A stretch of DNA of 64,000 bases. It comes from CAXMST01 sp963790085. GTDB taxonomy: Bacteria; Actinomycetota; Thermoleophilia; Solirubrobacterales; 70-9. The stretch is from assembly GCA_963790085.1 (NCBI GenBank), contig CAWBNH010000013.1, positions 62,001-126,000 of the forward strand, given 5' to 3'. Positions 53,742-63,158 of the stretch are shown here, piece after piece. The translations under genes were made by a program, and so were the position numbers. How positions within the stretch are numbered: the stretch's first letter is position 1; each line of letters opens with the position of its first letter. A model generated the notes under the pieces. It searched no databases, had not been told where the DNA came from, and saw only the letters and a program-made list of their open reading frames with translations.

Positions 53742-53780
53742 GCCCGCGCGATCGCCGAGCTGCGATCAGCGGCGCGGGCT
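53741..53780. terminator. Strong nested hairpin between acs and tgpA-like gene
   Basis: AGCCCGCGC (53741-53749) pairs with GCGCGGGCT (53772-53780), and GATCGC (53750-53755) with GCGATC (53762-53767). Together they make 15 bp with a 6-nt loop and one 4-nt bulge, over both stops. The best terminator candidate in the window. Confidence 0.65.
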
Positions 53781-56014
53781 GAGCGGCGGCATCACCCGGT
53801 AGGAGGCAACCCGGGCGGCGATCCCGCCGCGCCGGCTGAGCCGGCGGCGAAGCGCGCGTCGCTCCGCCCCTGTCGGCAGCTCACCGGCGCCCGGAGTCGC
53901 GCGTCCGTAGCGGAGCCGGCGCAGCCGCTCGACATAGCGCGCCGCAAGCGGCTCGGCGTGGCTGCGGAGCGAGCGCTCGACCTCGAGCAGGGTCGCGGTC
54001 GGCTGATGGCGAAACCGAAGGCGCCGCAGGGCGCGCTCCAGCTCCCGCACCCTCGCCTCGACCAGCTGGTCGCGGTCGGCACCGCGCTCGCGCAGACGGC
54101 GCCAGATCCCGGGAGCGAACGCCGACGCGCCGGCTGCGAGCAGCCCCGCCAGCAGCCACGCGCCCGGGAACGCCGATCCCGATGAGGGGCCGGCTGTCGG
54201 CGCGGGCAGGGATTGCGCGGCCCCGCGGCCGCGGCGGCCCGTGCCGGCCGCATCGCCATCGCCGAAGAAGCCCCGGGCGCCGTAGAGCAGCGGCCCGAGG
54301 CTGCTCGCCGCGGAGCTCGCCGCTGAGGTGCCACCGGTCCGCAACTCCGCCGGCGCCGCGGGCGGGGTCGGGTCGAACGGCACCCAGCCGATCCGGGCGA
54401 AGTAGACCTCGACCCAGGAGTGGGCGTCGAGCGCGCGCACCCGGAAGCGGTCGCCGCCCTCCGGTACACCGGGCGAAAAGCCGGTAGCGACCCGCGCCGG
54501 GATCCCGAGCATGCGCAGCATCACCGCCATCGCGCCGGAGAACTGCTGGCAGTAGCCGGTGCGATCATCGAACAGAAAGCTCTCGAGCGGCAGCGGCCGG
54601 TCCGGCGGCGTCTCGGAGTAGCTGTAGTTCTCGAGCAGGTATTCCTCGACGGCCTTGACCGCGTCGTAGGCGCTGGGGGCGCCGGCCGCCAGGCGCTCCG
54701 CCAGGAGCGCCATCCGACTGTAGGGGGAGGCGGCGATCGCCCGGCGGGCATCTGCCGCGCGCCCCTCGGGCAGGCCCAACGTCCGCACCCGGTCGTTCGG
54801 CCCACCGGCCTCCCGCGGGAGGTCGATCTCGGTCATCGGGCCCAGCGCCCGCGGAACGCGCCACCCCGCGGCGCGCATCTGCGCCGCGGTTGGATCGGGG
54901 GCGTAGCCGCGCGCCTGATAGGCATCTCCCTTCGAAAGCGGCTCGACCAGGGTCCGCACCAGCGAGCCGTCCGAGCTCCGCGTCGCATCGACCCCGGTCA
55001 CGCTGCGGCCCGATCCAGGTCCGACGGCGAGATCGCTCTGCAGCCCGCTGACGGACACCGACACCTCGGCGAACCAGTCCGGCTCGAGATCGGCCGGGGC
55101 CAGCGCGCGCTCGACATCAGAAGGCAGCTCGACCGAGGGCTGCACCAGGTCGGAGCGCTCCCAGTTGCGACCGTCGAAGCGGTCGAGGACGCTCGCCTTC
55201 CAGTAGTTCGGCTGGTCGCTCTCGACGAACAACACCGTGTCCTCGCTGCGCTCCCAGTCGATCGGTCCGTAGGTGTGCTCCCAGGCGAAGGCGGTACCCG
55301 GGCCCGCCGCCCAGCTCCAGGACGAGTAGCGGACCAGCGACTCCCCGTCCTCGAGGCTGGCCGTGAGCGGCACCGCGACCGCGACCGCGACGGCGACCAG
55401 CGCCACCCCGCCACGCACAGCCCCGCGCCCGATGACCGGTAGCCAGACCCAGGCGACGACCGCCAGGAGCAGGGCGACGCCGAGCAGTACGGCATGATCG
55501 GATCCGAGGTTGGTCGTGGCCGTCGCATAGCCGGCGACGAGCACCGCGAGCCCCGCGATCGGCGGCGCGGCGGGTCGCGACGGAGCGGCAGGAAGCTGGC
55601 CAGCGCTGCGAGCCCGACGATCGCCGGGGCGGCGATCAGAATCACCAGGCGCGACCAGGCGCTCGAACCGGCGTACGGATAGTCCGCCCCCTCTCCAAGA
55701 CCCGCCAGACCGAGATCGACGCCGCTCCACAGCTCGCTCCAGCCGCCGGGCACCAGGAGCCTGGCGGGCATGCCGACGATCATCATCGAGACGCCGGTGG
55801 CGGTCAGCAGGGCGAGGGCGGCGATCAGGTTGACCGCCCAGCCCGGCAGTCCCGAGCCGCGAAGCGGAAGCAGGAGCCCAACAGCGAGGACCGGGGGCAG
55901 GACGCTGAGAGCGGCCCGGGCGAGCGGCGGCCCTTCGACCATGCCGGCCCAGTACAGCGTCATCAACAACGCCAGCGCGGCGAAGGCGGACAGCCGCCGG
56001 ATCACGGGACTCAC
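53766..56014 (-). pseudogene. TgpA/DUF3488-type transglutaminase-like membrane protein, with 1-nt frameshift
   Basis: The gene begins at 56014 with about five transmembrane helices (MSPVIRRLSAFAALALLMTLYW onward, cut here) in one frame up to SFLPLRRD. Near 55571 the coding continues in another frame (AAPPIAGLAVLVAGYATATTN) through more helices, an extracellular domain and the transglutaminase core. That core has the Cys in DRTGYCQQFSGAMAVMLR, the His in DAHSWVEVYF and an Asp in FDPTPP, then a C-terminal helix and a DUF4129-like tail. Adding one G in the run at 55567-55579 would restore a single frame, so one base seems missing. This is either a sequencing/assembly error or real inactivation. 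Overlaps the DUF58 gene by 4 nt. Confidence 0.82.
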
Positions 56015-57123
56015 GCCGCGGCCCCCGCACGCGACCGGCCCCGTCCGGCCGCCCGCAGCTCCGTCCCCTCGCAGCCGGCGACCGTGAAGGCGGACCGCCC
56101 GCCGGCGCGCCCGAGGTGGGGCCGGACGAGCACGTGCCGCGCAGCCGGCAGGCTTCGGCAGCGCCGCTCGGCGCCGGGCGAGAGGTCGGCACTGACCCAG
56201 AACACGATCCCAGCCCGCCCGATCCGCCGGGTCGACGGCGCGCCGGAGTTCGCCTCGACGAGCGCCAGCCGGTGGTGGGCGGCCGGCCAGCCCCTGAGCC
56301 GGCTGTCGACCTCGATCATCCGCGGCTCAGAGCCGACGATCAGCGTGCAACCGCCCCCGGGGGTCAGCTCCAGACAGATAGATGCCGCAGCGCGCACCGC
56401 AGCATCGAGCTCGGCCTCTCCCGCCGGCTGTTGCGGATCGAGCACCACGAGCCGCGCGACGCCGGCGCCGGCGGTGATCCGGCGCTCGTGGAGCTCGCCG
56501 GTCCTGGCGACGGTCGGCCAGTGGATCCGCGCGGCCGGCGTTCCCTCGCGGTAGGGGCGCAGGCCGTCGATCTCGAACTCGGCTGCCCAGGAATCCGGCC
56601 CGACTCCGCCGCCGCCGCGCTCGCCGAAGCCGAGCGATCGTCCGCCGCGGCCTCCGGCGAGTAGCTCGATCGGCTCGGTCCGCGGCAGGACAACGACCTC
56701 ACCGGCATCGGCAGTCCGGCGGTCCGCCTCGCTGAGGCCGAATGGATCCCGCACGATGACCTCGGCCGAGCCCAGCGCCCGGCGTCCCCGACGCGGGAAG
56801 CTGACCGCCGCCTCGATCCGCTCCGAGCCGCCGCCGAGCGGCCGGGGCTCGTCGAGCAGGGGGTCGGAGATCACCCCGCCCGGGGCCGGCACCAGCCCGC
56901 GGCCGAGCTCCAGCTCCAACGGATAGGAGCGGCCCTCGATCAGGGATCCCTCGGGGACCCACCGCCGCAGCCGCAGCCGCTGCACCGCCAGCCGCACCCA
57001 CAGGGCCGCGGCGAGTGGAACCAGCACCAGAGCGATACCGGGCGCATACAGCGACGGCGAACCGAACAGGGCGCCGCCGGCGAGGAAGGTGAGCCCGAGC
57101 AGCGCTGCGGTCGGTGCTCGCAT
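56011..57123 (-). CDS. DUF58 domain protein
   Basis: 370 aa. Two N-terminal helices, then a beta-rich domain and the DUF58 motif in YREGTPAARIHWPTVARTGELHER (shown here in part: REGTPAARIHWPTVAR). Members pair with MoxR ATPases and transglutaminase-like proteins and are thought to work in assembly or folding of envelope proteins. It starts 5 nt after the MoxR gene and overlaps tgpA. Confidence 0.88.
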   Translation of the reverse strand: MRAPTAALLGLTFLAGGALFGSPSLYAPGIALVLVPLAAALWVRLAVQRLRLRRWVPEGSLIEGRSYPLELELGRGLVPAPGGVISDPLLDEPRPLGGGSERIEAAVSFPRRGRRALGSAEVIVRDPFGLSEADRRTADAGEVVVLPRTEPIELLAGGRGGRSLGFGERGGGGVGPDSWAAEFEIDGLRPYREGTPAARIHWPTVARTGELHERRITAGAGVARLVVLDPQQPAGEAELDAAVRAAASICLELTPGGGCTLIVGSEPRMIEVDSRLRGWPAAHHRLALVEANSGAPSTRRIGRAGIVFWVSADLSPGAERRCRSLPAARHVLVRPHLGRAGGRSAFTVAGCEGTELRAAGRGRSRAGAAA

Positions 57124-57128
57124 CGAGG

Positions 57129-58079
57129 CTAGAGCGCGGGGAGCTTCTCGACCGCTTCACCCAGCACTCGCCGGCGGTCCGACTCGTTGGCGCCGGGCCC
57201 GAGGATCAGGCGGTGGGCGACTACCGCCGGGGCTAGCTCCTGCACATCGTCGGGCAGGACGTGATCGCGACCGCGCAGCGCGGCCAGCGCCTTGGCGGCG
57301 CGGAACAGCATCAGGCTGGCGCGCGGGCTGGCTCCGACATCGACGTCGGGATGGTCGCGAGTCGCAGCGGCGACCGAGACGACGTAGCCGCGCAGCGCCT
57401 CGCTGCCGTGGACGGACCTGACGAGGCGCTGAGCGGCGAGCACCTCGGCGACGTCGGTGACGGGATCGAGCTCGAGGACGTAGTCACGCATGCCGTGCAC
57501 GTCGAGCATCTCCGCCTCGGCCGCCGGCGCCGGATACCCGAGCGAGAGGCTGACCATGAAGCGGTCGAGCTGGGCCTCGGGAAGCGGGTAGGTGCCCTCG
57601 TACTCCGCCGGGTTCTGGGTCGCCAGGACGATGAACGGCCGCGCGAGCTCATGCGTCTCTCCATCGGCGCTCACCGACCGCTCCTGCATGCACTCGAGCA
57701 GGCCCGACTGGGTCTTCGGCGAGGTCCGGTTGATCTCGTCGACGAGCACGACGTTGGCGAACACCGGGCCCGGGTGGAACTCGAACCGGGACTCCTGGCT
57801 GTCGAAGATCGTCGTTCCCATCACGTCGGTGGGCAACAGGTCCGCCGTGCACTGCACGCGGGAGAACTCGCCGTCGAGCGAGCGGGCGAGGGTTCGCGCC
57901 AGCGCCGTCTTGCCGACCCCCGGCCGATCCTCGATCAGCACGTGCCCCTCCGCGAGCAGCGTGACGAGCAGGTGGGTCAGGACCTGATCCGGGACCTTGA
58001 CCGCGCGCCGCACGTTCGCCCGGAGTCGCGCCCCGAGCTCCTCGACAGATGCCGGTTCATACGCCGCTCGATCGTCCAA
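57129..58079 (-). CDS. MoxR-family AAA+ ATPase
   Basis: 316 aa. Walker A is DRPGVGKTALAR (DRPG replaces the usual GXPG), Walker B VVLVDEINRTSPKTQ, sensor 1 ATQNPAEYEGTYPLPEAQLDRF. Acts as a chaperone-like ATPase with DUF58 proteins. The TTG start (58079) gives the family N-terminus; no ATG or GTG is nearby. First gene of the MoxR-DUF58-TgpA operon. Confidence 0.92.
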   Translation of the reverse strand: MDDRAAYEPASVEELGARLRANVRRAVKVPDQVLTHLLVTLLAEGHVLIEDRPGVGKTALARTLARSLDGEFSRVQCTADLLPTDVMGTTIFDSQESRFEFHPGPVFANVVLVDEINRTSPKTQSGLLECMQERSVSADGETHELARPFIVLATQNPAEYEGTYPLPEAQLDRFMVSLSLGYPAPAAEAEMLDVHGMRDYVLELDPVTDVAEVLAAQRLVRSVHGSEALRGYVVSVAAATRDHPDVDVGASPRASLMLFRAAKALAALRGRDHVLPDDVQELAPAVVAHRLILGPGANESDRRRVLGEAVEKLPAL

Positions 58080-58103
58080 GTCCCACCAATGGTACGGGTG
58101 GGG

Positions 58104-58589
58104 CTAGCCCGCCGGGCCGCCTCGAGCCCCGTCGCGGGGATCGAGGCCTGGTGCGGGGTCGCGGCGGGCGAGCAGCAGGTAGAGCAGCCACAGCGGCACG
58201 ACCACGGTCGCGGCGAGGCCGAGCACGTTGCCGACCATGTCGGCGGTCGAATACGGACCGAGGTTGAGGAAGTGGAAGACCGAGTGCGGGATGCTGAAGG
58301 CGAGGAACGCGATCAGCGCGACCCCGACCAGCCGCCGCTCGAGATAGAGGCCCGCTGCGAGCAGCACCACCGCGGTCGCCAGAAACAGGCCGCCGACGTC
58401 GCGGACCAGATGCTCGCTGTACTCCGGCAACGCAGCGACCCAGCCGCGCCCGAGCGGGAAGTCGTCGTAGAACGAGCGGGGCGCGATCAGCGCGTAGAGG
58501 CCGTTGACCGTCTGCAGTGCGCCGAGACCGAAGAGGCCGGCGCGGAAGACCCCGGCGAGTCGGACGGGAACTGTCTCCCGCTCACTCAC
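58104..58589 (-). CDS. Four-helix membrane protein of unknown function
   Basis: 161 aa from GTG 58589. Four hydrophobic helices with the loops YALIAPRSFYDDFPLGRGWV and FHFLNLGPYSTADMVGN; the latter contains polar residues within the membrane region (PHSVFHFLN). Resembles small actinobacterial DoxX-like or DUF43xx membrane proteins, but I cannot assign the family with certainty. Lies upstream of moxR with a 24-nt gap and may be in that operon. Confidence 0.7.
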   Translation of the reverse strand: MSERETVPVRLAGVFRAGLFGLGALQTVNGLYALIAPRSFYDDFPLGRGWVAALPEYSEHLVRDVGGLFLATAVVLLAAGLYLERRLVGVALIAFLAFSIPHSVFHFLNLGPYSTADMVGNVLGLAATVVVPLWLLYLLLARRDPAPGLDPRDGARGGPAG

Positions 58590-58616
58590 GCCGGCTCCCG
58601 GAGCCGAGGCGCGAGG

Positions 58617-59519
58617 CTAGCTTCGCTGTCTCCGCTTGCGCTTCCGTCTCGGGCCACCCTGCTCGAGGTGGGGTGGATTCGCGTCCCCGGCGGCGCCGTT
58701 GCCGTCGGACTCCTCAGTCTGAATCTCGCGGCCGCTGCCCTCGAAGTCCTCCGGGCTCGCCGGCTCCTCCTCTGCGGCCGGCGGCTGCTCACCGGGCTTC
58801 AGCCAGGGAACCGCTTCGCCCGTCGTCCAGGCGGGCGGCAGCGGCCCGCGCCACCAGCCCGCGATCAGGAGGCTGATCGCGAGGATGTAGAGCCCGAGAG
58901 CAAGCGGCCCGACCGGGCCGAAGATGATGAACCCGATTCCGACCGCCATGCCAAGCGTCCCCATGAAGCGGGTCAGCAGCCCGACGCGCATCGCCTGCAG
59001 CGACGTATAGACGACGGAGAAGACGAGCGCCAGCGCCGCCCCGAGCTGGAGGCTGATGAACGCCTGGTAGGCGGTCGTGCCGGTCAGCGTGTCCTCGGCG
59101 AACTGGTTGATGTCGACCCCGGCCGGCGCGCCGTCGAGGAAGGTCGAGGCGGCCGAGTCGTAGGCGACGTAGAGGAGGATCATCGCGATCGCGTAGAGCA
59201 CCGGCCCGATCACGGTCAGCCCGGCCAGCGAGCGGCGAACGCTGGTGCTCCGGTACATCGCCGCCTGGAACAGGTACAGCAGCGGCGCCGCGAAGAGCAG
59301 CAGGCCGATCCCCTGCAGGAGCTGCGAGGCGAAGACCTCACCGCGCGAGGTGTCGAAGGCCACGATCCGCTCCGCGTACTCGTCGAGCGCGAAGCTGTTG
59401 AAGTCCGATGCGAGGCCGGCAAGCGACGGGAGCAGGACCGCGAGCACGCCGAGGATCCCGAGGATCCCCGCGGTGCGGCCGTAGCGGCTCTCGCGCTCGA
59501 TGATCTGTTGGCTGTCCAT
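58617..59519 (-). CDS. Multi-pass membrane protein with charged C-terminal tail
   Basis: 300 aa from ATG 59519. About six transmembrane helices (first at residues 17-37), then a cytoplasmic tail of some 70 residues rich in Glu/Pro/Gly that ends in a very basic run (PRRKRKRRQRS). This polybasic end could bind nucleic acid or lipid head groups. Family not recognised. Divergent from the ACT-domain gene. Confidence 0.72.
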   Translation of the reverse strand: MDSQQIIERESRYGRTAGILGILGVLAVLLPSLAGLASDFNSFALDEYAERIVAFDTSRGEVFASQLLQGIGLLLFAAPLLYLFQAAMYRSTSVRRSLAGLTVIGPVLYAIAMILLYVAYDSAASTFLDGAPAGVDINQFAEDTLTGTTAYQAFISLQLGAALALVFSVVYTSLQAMRVGLLTRFMGTLGMAVGIGFIIFGPVGPLALGLYILAISLLIAGWWRGPLPPAWTTGEAVPWLKPGEQPPAAEEEPASPEDFEGSGREIQTEESDGNGAAGDANPPHLEQGGPRRKRKRRQRS

Positions 59520-59586
59520 GGTGTGTCGGGCGCCGGGGCACGTTCTGTGAGCCGCATGCTGCCGCGCCCGGTGCTGCGGAGCCGCG

Positions 59587-59592
59587 TATCTT
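59587..59592 (+). promoter_or_regulatory. Candidate -10 (TATCTT), leaderless ACT gene
   Basis: TATCTT ends 6 nt before GTG 59599. Confidence 0.4.
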
Positions 59593-59598
59593 AGGCGG

Positions 59599-60132
59599 GT
59601 GGCGCATTTTGCCGTCAGCGCGGTCGGACGCGATCGGCCCGGGATCGTCGCGGCGATCACCGGGAGCCTCCTCGAGCTCGACGGGAACGTCGAGGATTCG
59701 CGGATGACGATCCTCCGGGGCCAGTTCGCGGTGATGCTGATCGTCTCGCTTCCGGATGCCGGCGGCAAGGCGGAGCTCGAACGACTTCTGGCGCCGGTCA
59801 GCGCCGAGCTGGGCCTCGATGCGCTGACCGTGAGCCCGGTCGCTGAATCCGCGTCGGTCGGGGTCAACCCCGACCATGTGATCACGGTCTACGGCGCCGA
59901 CCACCCGGGGATCGTGCACGCGGTCAGCGCCGCGCTCGCCGGCCACGGCGTCAACATCACCGACCTGCAGACCAAGCTCACGGGAAGCGGCCCGAGCCCG
60001 CTGTACGTGATGATGCTCGAGGTCGAGATCGGCGAGGCCGCCCCGGCCGCTCTCGAGCGGGCACTGGCAGAGGTCGGCGAGAGCGCGGACGTGGAGATCG
60101 CTATCCGGGAGCTCGACTCCGAGGCGCTCTGA
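59599..60132 (+). CDS. Double ACT-domain protein, GcvR-like
   Basis: 177 aa. Two ACT domains: the first begins FAVSAVGRDRPGIVAAITG, the second ITVYGADHPGIVHAVSAAL. The DRPG and DHPG turns are the usual amino-acid-binding sites. Related to the glycine cleavage regulatory protein GcvR and formyl-THF deformylase N-termini. Role probably amino-acid sensing; no DNA-binding domain. Followed by peptide deformylase after 6 nt. Confidence 0.85.
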   Translation: MAHFAVSAVGRDRPGIVAAITGSLLELDGNVEDSRMTILRGQFAVMLIVSLPDAGGKAELERLLAPVSAELGLDALTVSPVAESASVGVNPDHVITVYGADHPGIVHAVSAALAGHGVNITDLQTKLTGSGPSPLYVMMLEVEIGEAAPAALERALAEVGESADVEIAIRELDSEAL

Positions 60133-60138
60133 GCCGCG

Positions 60139-60621
60139 TTGGCCGTCCGCGACGTCCTGCTCTACCCGGACCCGCGCCTGAAACAGGTCTGCGCCCCCGC
60201 ACAGCCGGATCAGGCGCAGCGGGCGGCCGCGGACCTGCTCGACACGATGCGCGACCTCGGGCACTGCGTCGGCATCGCGGCCCCGCAGCTCGGGGAGCTG
60301 GTTCGCGTCTGCGTCGTCGACGTCAGCGGTCACCCCCGAGCCGAGAGCAGCAACGGCGAGCTGGTCCTGGTCAATCCGCGGCTGGTGAAGGCGGAGGGCA
60401 GCGAGATCGCCCGCGAGGGCTGCCTGTCGATACCGGAGCTGACCGCGAACGTCCGGCGGGCGACGACGATCGAGGTCGAGCACCTGGGTGGCACGATCGA
60501 GAGCGAGGGGTTCGAGGCGCGCTGCATCCAGCACGAGATCGACCATCTCGACGGCGTCCTCTTTCTCGATCGGGTCGCCTCGATCGTCGACGACCTCTTC
60601 CGCCGCAAGAGCTACGGCTAG
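60139..60621 (+). CDS. def: Peptide deformylase
   Basis: 160 aa metalloenzyme removing the formyl group from nascent proteins. All three motifs: GIAAPQLG (motif 1), EGCLSIP (Cys ligand) and QHEIDHLDG (two His and catalytic Glu). TTG 60139 is the apparent start, giving AVRDVLLYPDPRLK. Co-transcribed with the ACT gene. The stop shares CTAG with a small antisense-oriented gene. Confidence 0.95.
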   Translation: MAVRDVLLYPDPRLKQVCAPAQPDQAQRAAADLLDTMRDLGHCVGIAAPQLGELVRVCVVDVSGHPRAESSNGELVLVNPRLVKAEGSEIAREGCLSIPELTANVRRATTIEVEHLGGTIESEGFEARCIQHEIDHLDGVLFLDRVASIVDDLFRRKSYG

Positions 60622-60830
60622 CGGGGCGCCTCGGGGTCGTCGCCGGCCGGCTCGAGGGGCGGCCGATCGCCGCCCGGGCGGATCGGCGAGTACTCGTGAT
60701 CGGTCGGCTCGGCGATCCGGCTGATCCGCTCACCGATACCCAGGACCACGTCGAGGAACGGCGCCGCGACGGCGATCAGGCCCTCGACGCGCGAGCGCCG
60801 CGCCCGCTGCGTTTGATCCAGCTCCGCCAT
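60618..60830 (-). CDS. Small acidic protein of unknown function (70 aa)
   Basis: MAELDQTQRARRSRVEG, then an amphipathic/hydrophobic helix LIAVAAPFLDVVLGIGERI, then a Pro/Asp-rich tail. TAGCTT (60840-60845, minus strand) lies 9 nt before the ATG, which supports expression. No family recognised. Confidence 0.5.
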   Translation of the reverse strand: MAELDQTQRARRSRVEGLIAVAAPFLDVVLGIGERISRIAEPTDHEYSPIRPGGDRPPLEPAGDDPEAPR

Positions 60831-60839
60831 CTGGTGGAC

Positions 60840-60845
60840 AAGCTA
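60840..60845 (-). promoter_or_regulatory. Candidate -10 (TAGCTT) for the 70-aa gene
   Basis: Minus-strand TAGCTT ends 9 nt before ATG 60830. Confidence 0.35.
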
Positions 60846-60916
60846 ATGGAACTCGCAGCGAGCCCGGCGCCGGACGTAGGGAACTGGAGCGGGCGCGGGC
60901 GCCGGGCCGGGTGATC

Positions 60917-60922
60917 TAGATT
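60917..60922 (+). promoter_or_regulatory. Candidate -10 (TAGATT), leaderless reductase gene
   Basis: TAGATT ends 8 nt before ATG 60931. Confidence 0.5.
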
Positions 60923-60930
60923 TCCGGCCG

Positions 60931-62052
60931 ATGAGCGGCTCACCACAGACCGGCCCGATAGTCGTATACGCCGCCACCGGCTACACCGGCAGGCTGGTCT
61001 CGGCCGAGCTCGGCCGGCGCGGGGCGGACTTCATCGTCGCCGGCCGCAGCCGGCCGAAGCTCGACGCGCTCGCGGCTGAGCTCGAGCCCACCCCCGGTGT
61101 CGCAGCGGTCTCGCTCGACGACGCAGCCGGCCTGCGGCGAATGCTCGCCGATGCAGCCGCGGTGATCGCCTGCGCCGGCCCGTTCACGCTGCACGGCAGG
61201 CCGGTCCTCGAGGCGGCGGTCGCCACCGGGACCCACTACGTGGACACCACCGGCGAGCAGCCGTTCATCCGCGCCGTCTTCAGCGACCACGGCGCCGCGG
61301 CCGAGTCGAGCGGCGCCGCCCTTGTCAGCGGGATGGGCTTCGACTACGCGCCCGGCGATCTGCTCGCGGCGCTGACCGCGGACGGGATCAAGGGGCGGAT
61401 CGACGAGCTCACCATCGCCTATGCGATCCGGGGCTTCGGCCCAACCCGCGGGACGGCGCTCTCCGCGCTCGAGATGATCAGCGGGGGCGACGTCGAGTGG
61501 CGGGACGGCGCCTACCGGGAGACTGACCGCTCGGCCGGCCGCGGGCGCTTCGACTTCCCCTCGCCGATCGGAAGCCGGCGCGTCGGTCGCTATCCGGCCG
61601 GAGAGCAGATCACGGTGCCCAGGCACGTCGAGGTCGACACCGTGCGGACGGTGATCGCGATGAGCTCGGTCGCCCCGGCGCTCCTCGGACCGCTCGCGGC
61701 GCCGCTGATGACCGCGGCCGGGTACCTGATGGACACGCCCGCGCGCAGGCTCGCGGCAATGGCGATCGAGCGGCTCCCGGAGGGGCCGACGGCGCCGGAG
61801 CGACGGGCGGTGCGTTTCACGATCGTCTGCGACGCGTCGGGCGCCTCCGGAAGCCGGCGGGGGATCGTCCGCGGCAGCGACGTCTACGGGACCACGGCGG
61901 TGACGACCGCCGAGGGGGCGCTGCGCATGGCGGCGCCGTCCTACGACCGCTCCGGGGCGCTCGCCCCCGCGCAGGCGTACGACCCGAGGGAGTTCCTCGA
62001 CTCGCTCCGAGCCCACGGGCTCACCCATCAACTGCTCGACGCCCCCGAGTGA
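60931..62052 (+). CDS. Saccharopine dehydrogenase-like NAD(P)-binding protein
   Basis: 373 aa. The Rossmann motif VVYAATGYTGRLVSAELGRRG, the CAGPFTLHGRPVLEAA segment and HYVDTTGEQPF are diagnostic of the saccharopine dehydrogenase-like / trans-acting enoyl reductase group (as in mycobacterial lipid biosynthesis). Real lysine metabolism is unlikely; reduction of a lipid or polyketide bond is more typical. Substrate unknown. Leaderless-type promoter. Confidence 0.85.
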   Translation: MSGSPQTGPIVVYAATGYTGRLVSAELGRRGADFIVAGRSRPKLDALAAELEPTPGVAAVSLDDAAGLRRMLADAAAVIACAGPFTLHGRPVLEAAVATGTHYVDTTGEQPFIRAVFSDHGAAAESSGAALVSGMGFDYAPGDLLAALTADGIKGRIDELTIAYAIRGFGPTRGTALSALEMISGGDVEWRDGAYRETDRSAGRGRFDFPSPIGSRRVGRYPAGEQITVPRHVEVDTVRTVIAMSSVAPALLGPLAAPLMTAAGYLMDTPARRLAAMAIERLPEGPTAPERRAVRFTIVCDASGASGSRRGIVRGSDVYGTTAVTTAEGALRMAAPSYDRSGALAPAQAYDPREFLDSLRAHGLTHQLLDAPE

Positions 62053-62059
62053 CGCTGCG

Positions 62060-62695
62060 TTGGGCGAGCGGGAGCGAGAGCAGGAGGCGGCGTACGGTTG
62101 CCCGGCCTGCGGCTCGCGGCTCTACGGATGGAGCGCGGCCAAGCACCCGGTCGACGGTACCCGGCTCGTACTGGACCACTGCGAATCCTGCGGTCTCGTC
62201 GTCACCCGCGCCCCCGAACCGCCGGACGCCGCGGCGGAGCTGGCGGCGCTCGAGCGCCAGGGTGACCTGCTGACCGTCCCCAACCGCGAGAGCTTCCAGG
62301 GAGGCATCGGTGGCGCCCAGTGGGCGGGCATGGAGGCCGAGCGGCGCCGTCTCCACCTCAGCCCGCGCGCCGCGAAGCTGTTGCTACGTAAGCAGGGCAT
62401 CGAGCTGGTCGAGCACTCGACGCCGTTCAGCCGACGAAGCTACGCGCTGATGCTGCAGACGATGATCAACGCGTTCACGCTCAGGGACAACTTCCTCAGC
62501 AACGCCCGGGCGGGGCGGCTGCCTCGTTCGAGCACCCGCGAGCGGCTCACCTACGCGCTCGACATGGTCGTCAGCTACGTGGTCGCGATCCCGCTGGCGA
62601 TCGTCGCCGCGCCGACCGAGCTGCTCGGCTCGACCCTCGGGCGGGGCGGGATCATGAAGCTACGCACGGCGCCCACGGCGGCCTCGGCGGACTAA
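62060..62695 (+). CDS. Zinc-ribbon protein with C-terminal membrane helix
   Basis: 211 aa from TTG 62060. An N-terminal zinc ribbon (CPACGS...CESCGL, residues 13-51), a middle region with LLLRKQGIELVEHSTPFSRR and LMLQTMINAFTLRDNFL, and a hydrophobic segment (VVSYVVAIPLAIVAAPTELL) near the end. The middle resembles the end of methyltransferase-like proteins, but no SAM motif is present. Unknown function. 7 nt after the reductase gene. Confidence 0.7.
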   Translation: MGEREREQEAAYGCPACGSRLYGWSAAKHPVDGTRLVLDHCESCGLVVTRAPEPPDAAAELAALERQGDLLTVPNRESFQGGIGGAQWAGMEAERRRLHLSPRAAKLLLRKQGIELVEHSTPFSRRSYALMLQTMINAFTLRDNFLSNARAGRLPRSSTRERLTYALDMVVSYVVAIPLAIVAAPTELLGSTLGRGGIMKLRTAPTAASAD

Positions 62696-62779
62696 GGCTG
62701 AACCCTCGATCTGCCGATAGGCGGGATGCGACCCCGCCGCTGGTCGCGTGCACCCTGGACGTGCAGAGGACGAACCGAG

Positions 62780-63106
62780 ATGACATCCCCAGACAGCGGC
62801 CACTCTCAGCCCGAACAGCCCGGTGGGTCGTTCCCGCCACCGCGCTCGAATCCACCGGCTCCTCCTGCCGGCGCCGGCTATGCGCCGGGCGGCTCACAGG
62901 CCGACGACGCGCTGCGGCGGGCCCCGACCGTGGAGCAGGCGGAAGCGCTGGCGCGGGTCGCGGCGCTGGCGGCTCGCGAGAGGTCGGACGACAGCCCTTC
63001 GCGGGCGCTGGTCGCCACCGTCGTCGCCCTCGGCGTGCTGGTCGTCGCCCTGTTGCTGCTTGGGCTGATCGTCGCCACCGGGCCCGACCCCGGCGCCTCG
63101 CCCTGA
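62780..63106 (+). CDS. Small tail-anchored membrane protein
   Basis: 108 aa. A Pro/Ser/Gly-rich disordered N-terminus (to about residue 40), an Ala/Glu helix (VEQAEALARVAALAARER), then one transmembrane helix (ATVVALGVLVVALLLLGLIV) and a short tail. Topology suggests a cytoplasmic domain anchored at the C-terminus. Family unknown. Confidence 0.6.
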   Translation: MTSPDSGHSQPEQPGGSFPPPRSNPPAPPAGAGYAPGGSQADDALRRAPTVEQAEALARVAALAARERSDDSPSRALVATVVALGVLVVALLLLGLIVATGPDPGASP

Positions 63107-63146
63107 CCGGCGGGCGCGGCAGCGCCGGCCGGACTGATTCGCCATC

Positions 63147-63152
63147 TATGCT
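63147..63152 (+). promoter_or_regulatory. Candidate -10 (TATGCT), leaderless 90-aa gene
   Basis: TATGCT ends 6 nt before ATG 63159. Confidence 0.45.
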
Positions 63153-63158
63153 TACCGC

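Noticed and set aside
55371..55400. Repeated GCGACC units in the tgpA-like gene as a tandem repeat element
   Set aside because: They simply encode an alternating Val/Ala transmembrane helix.
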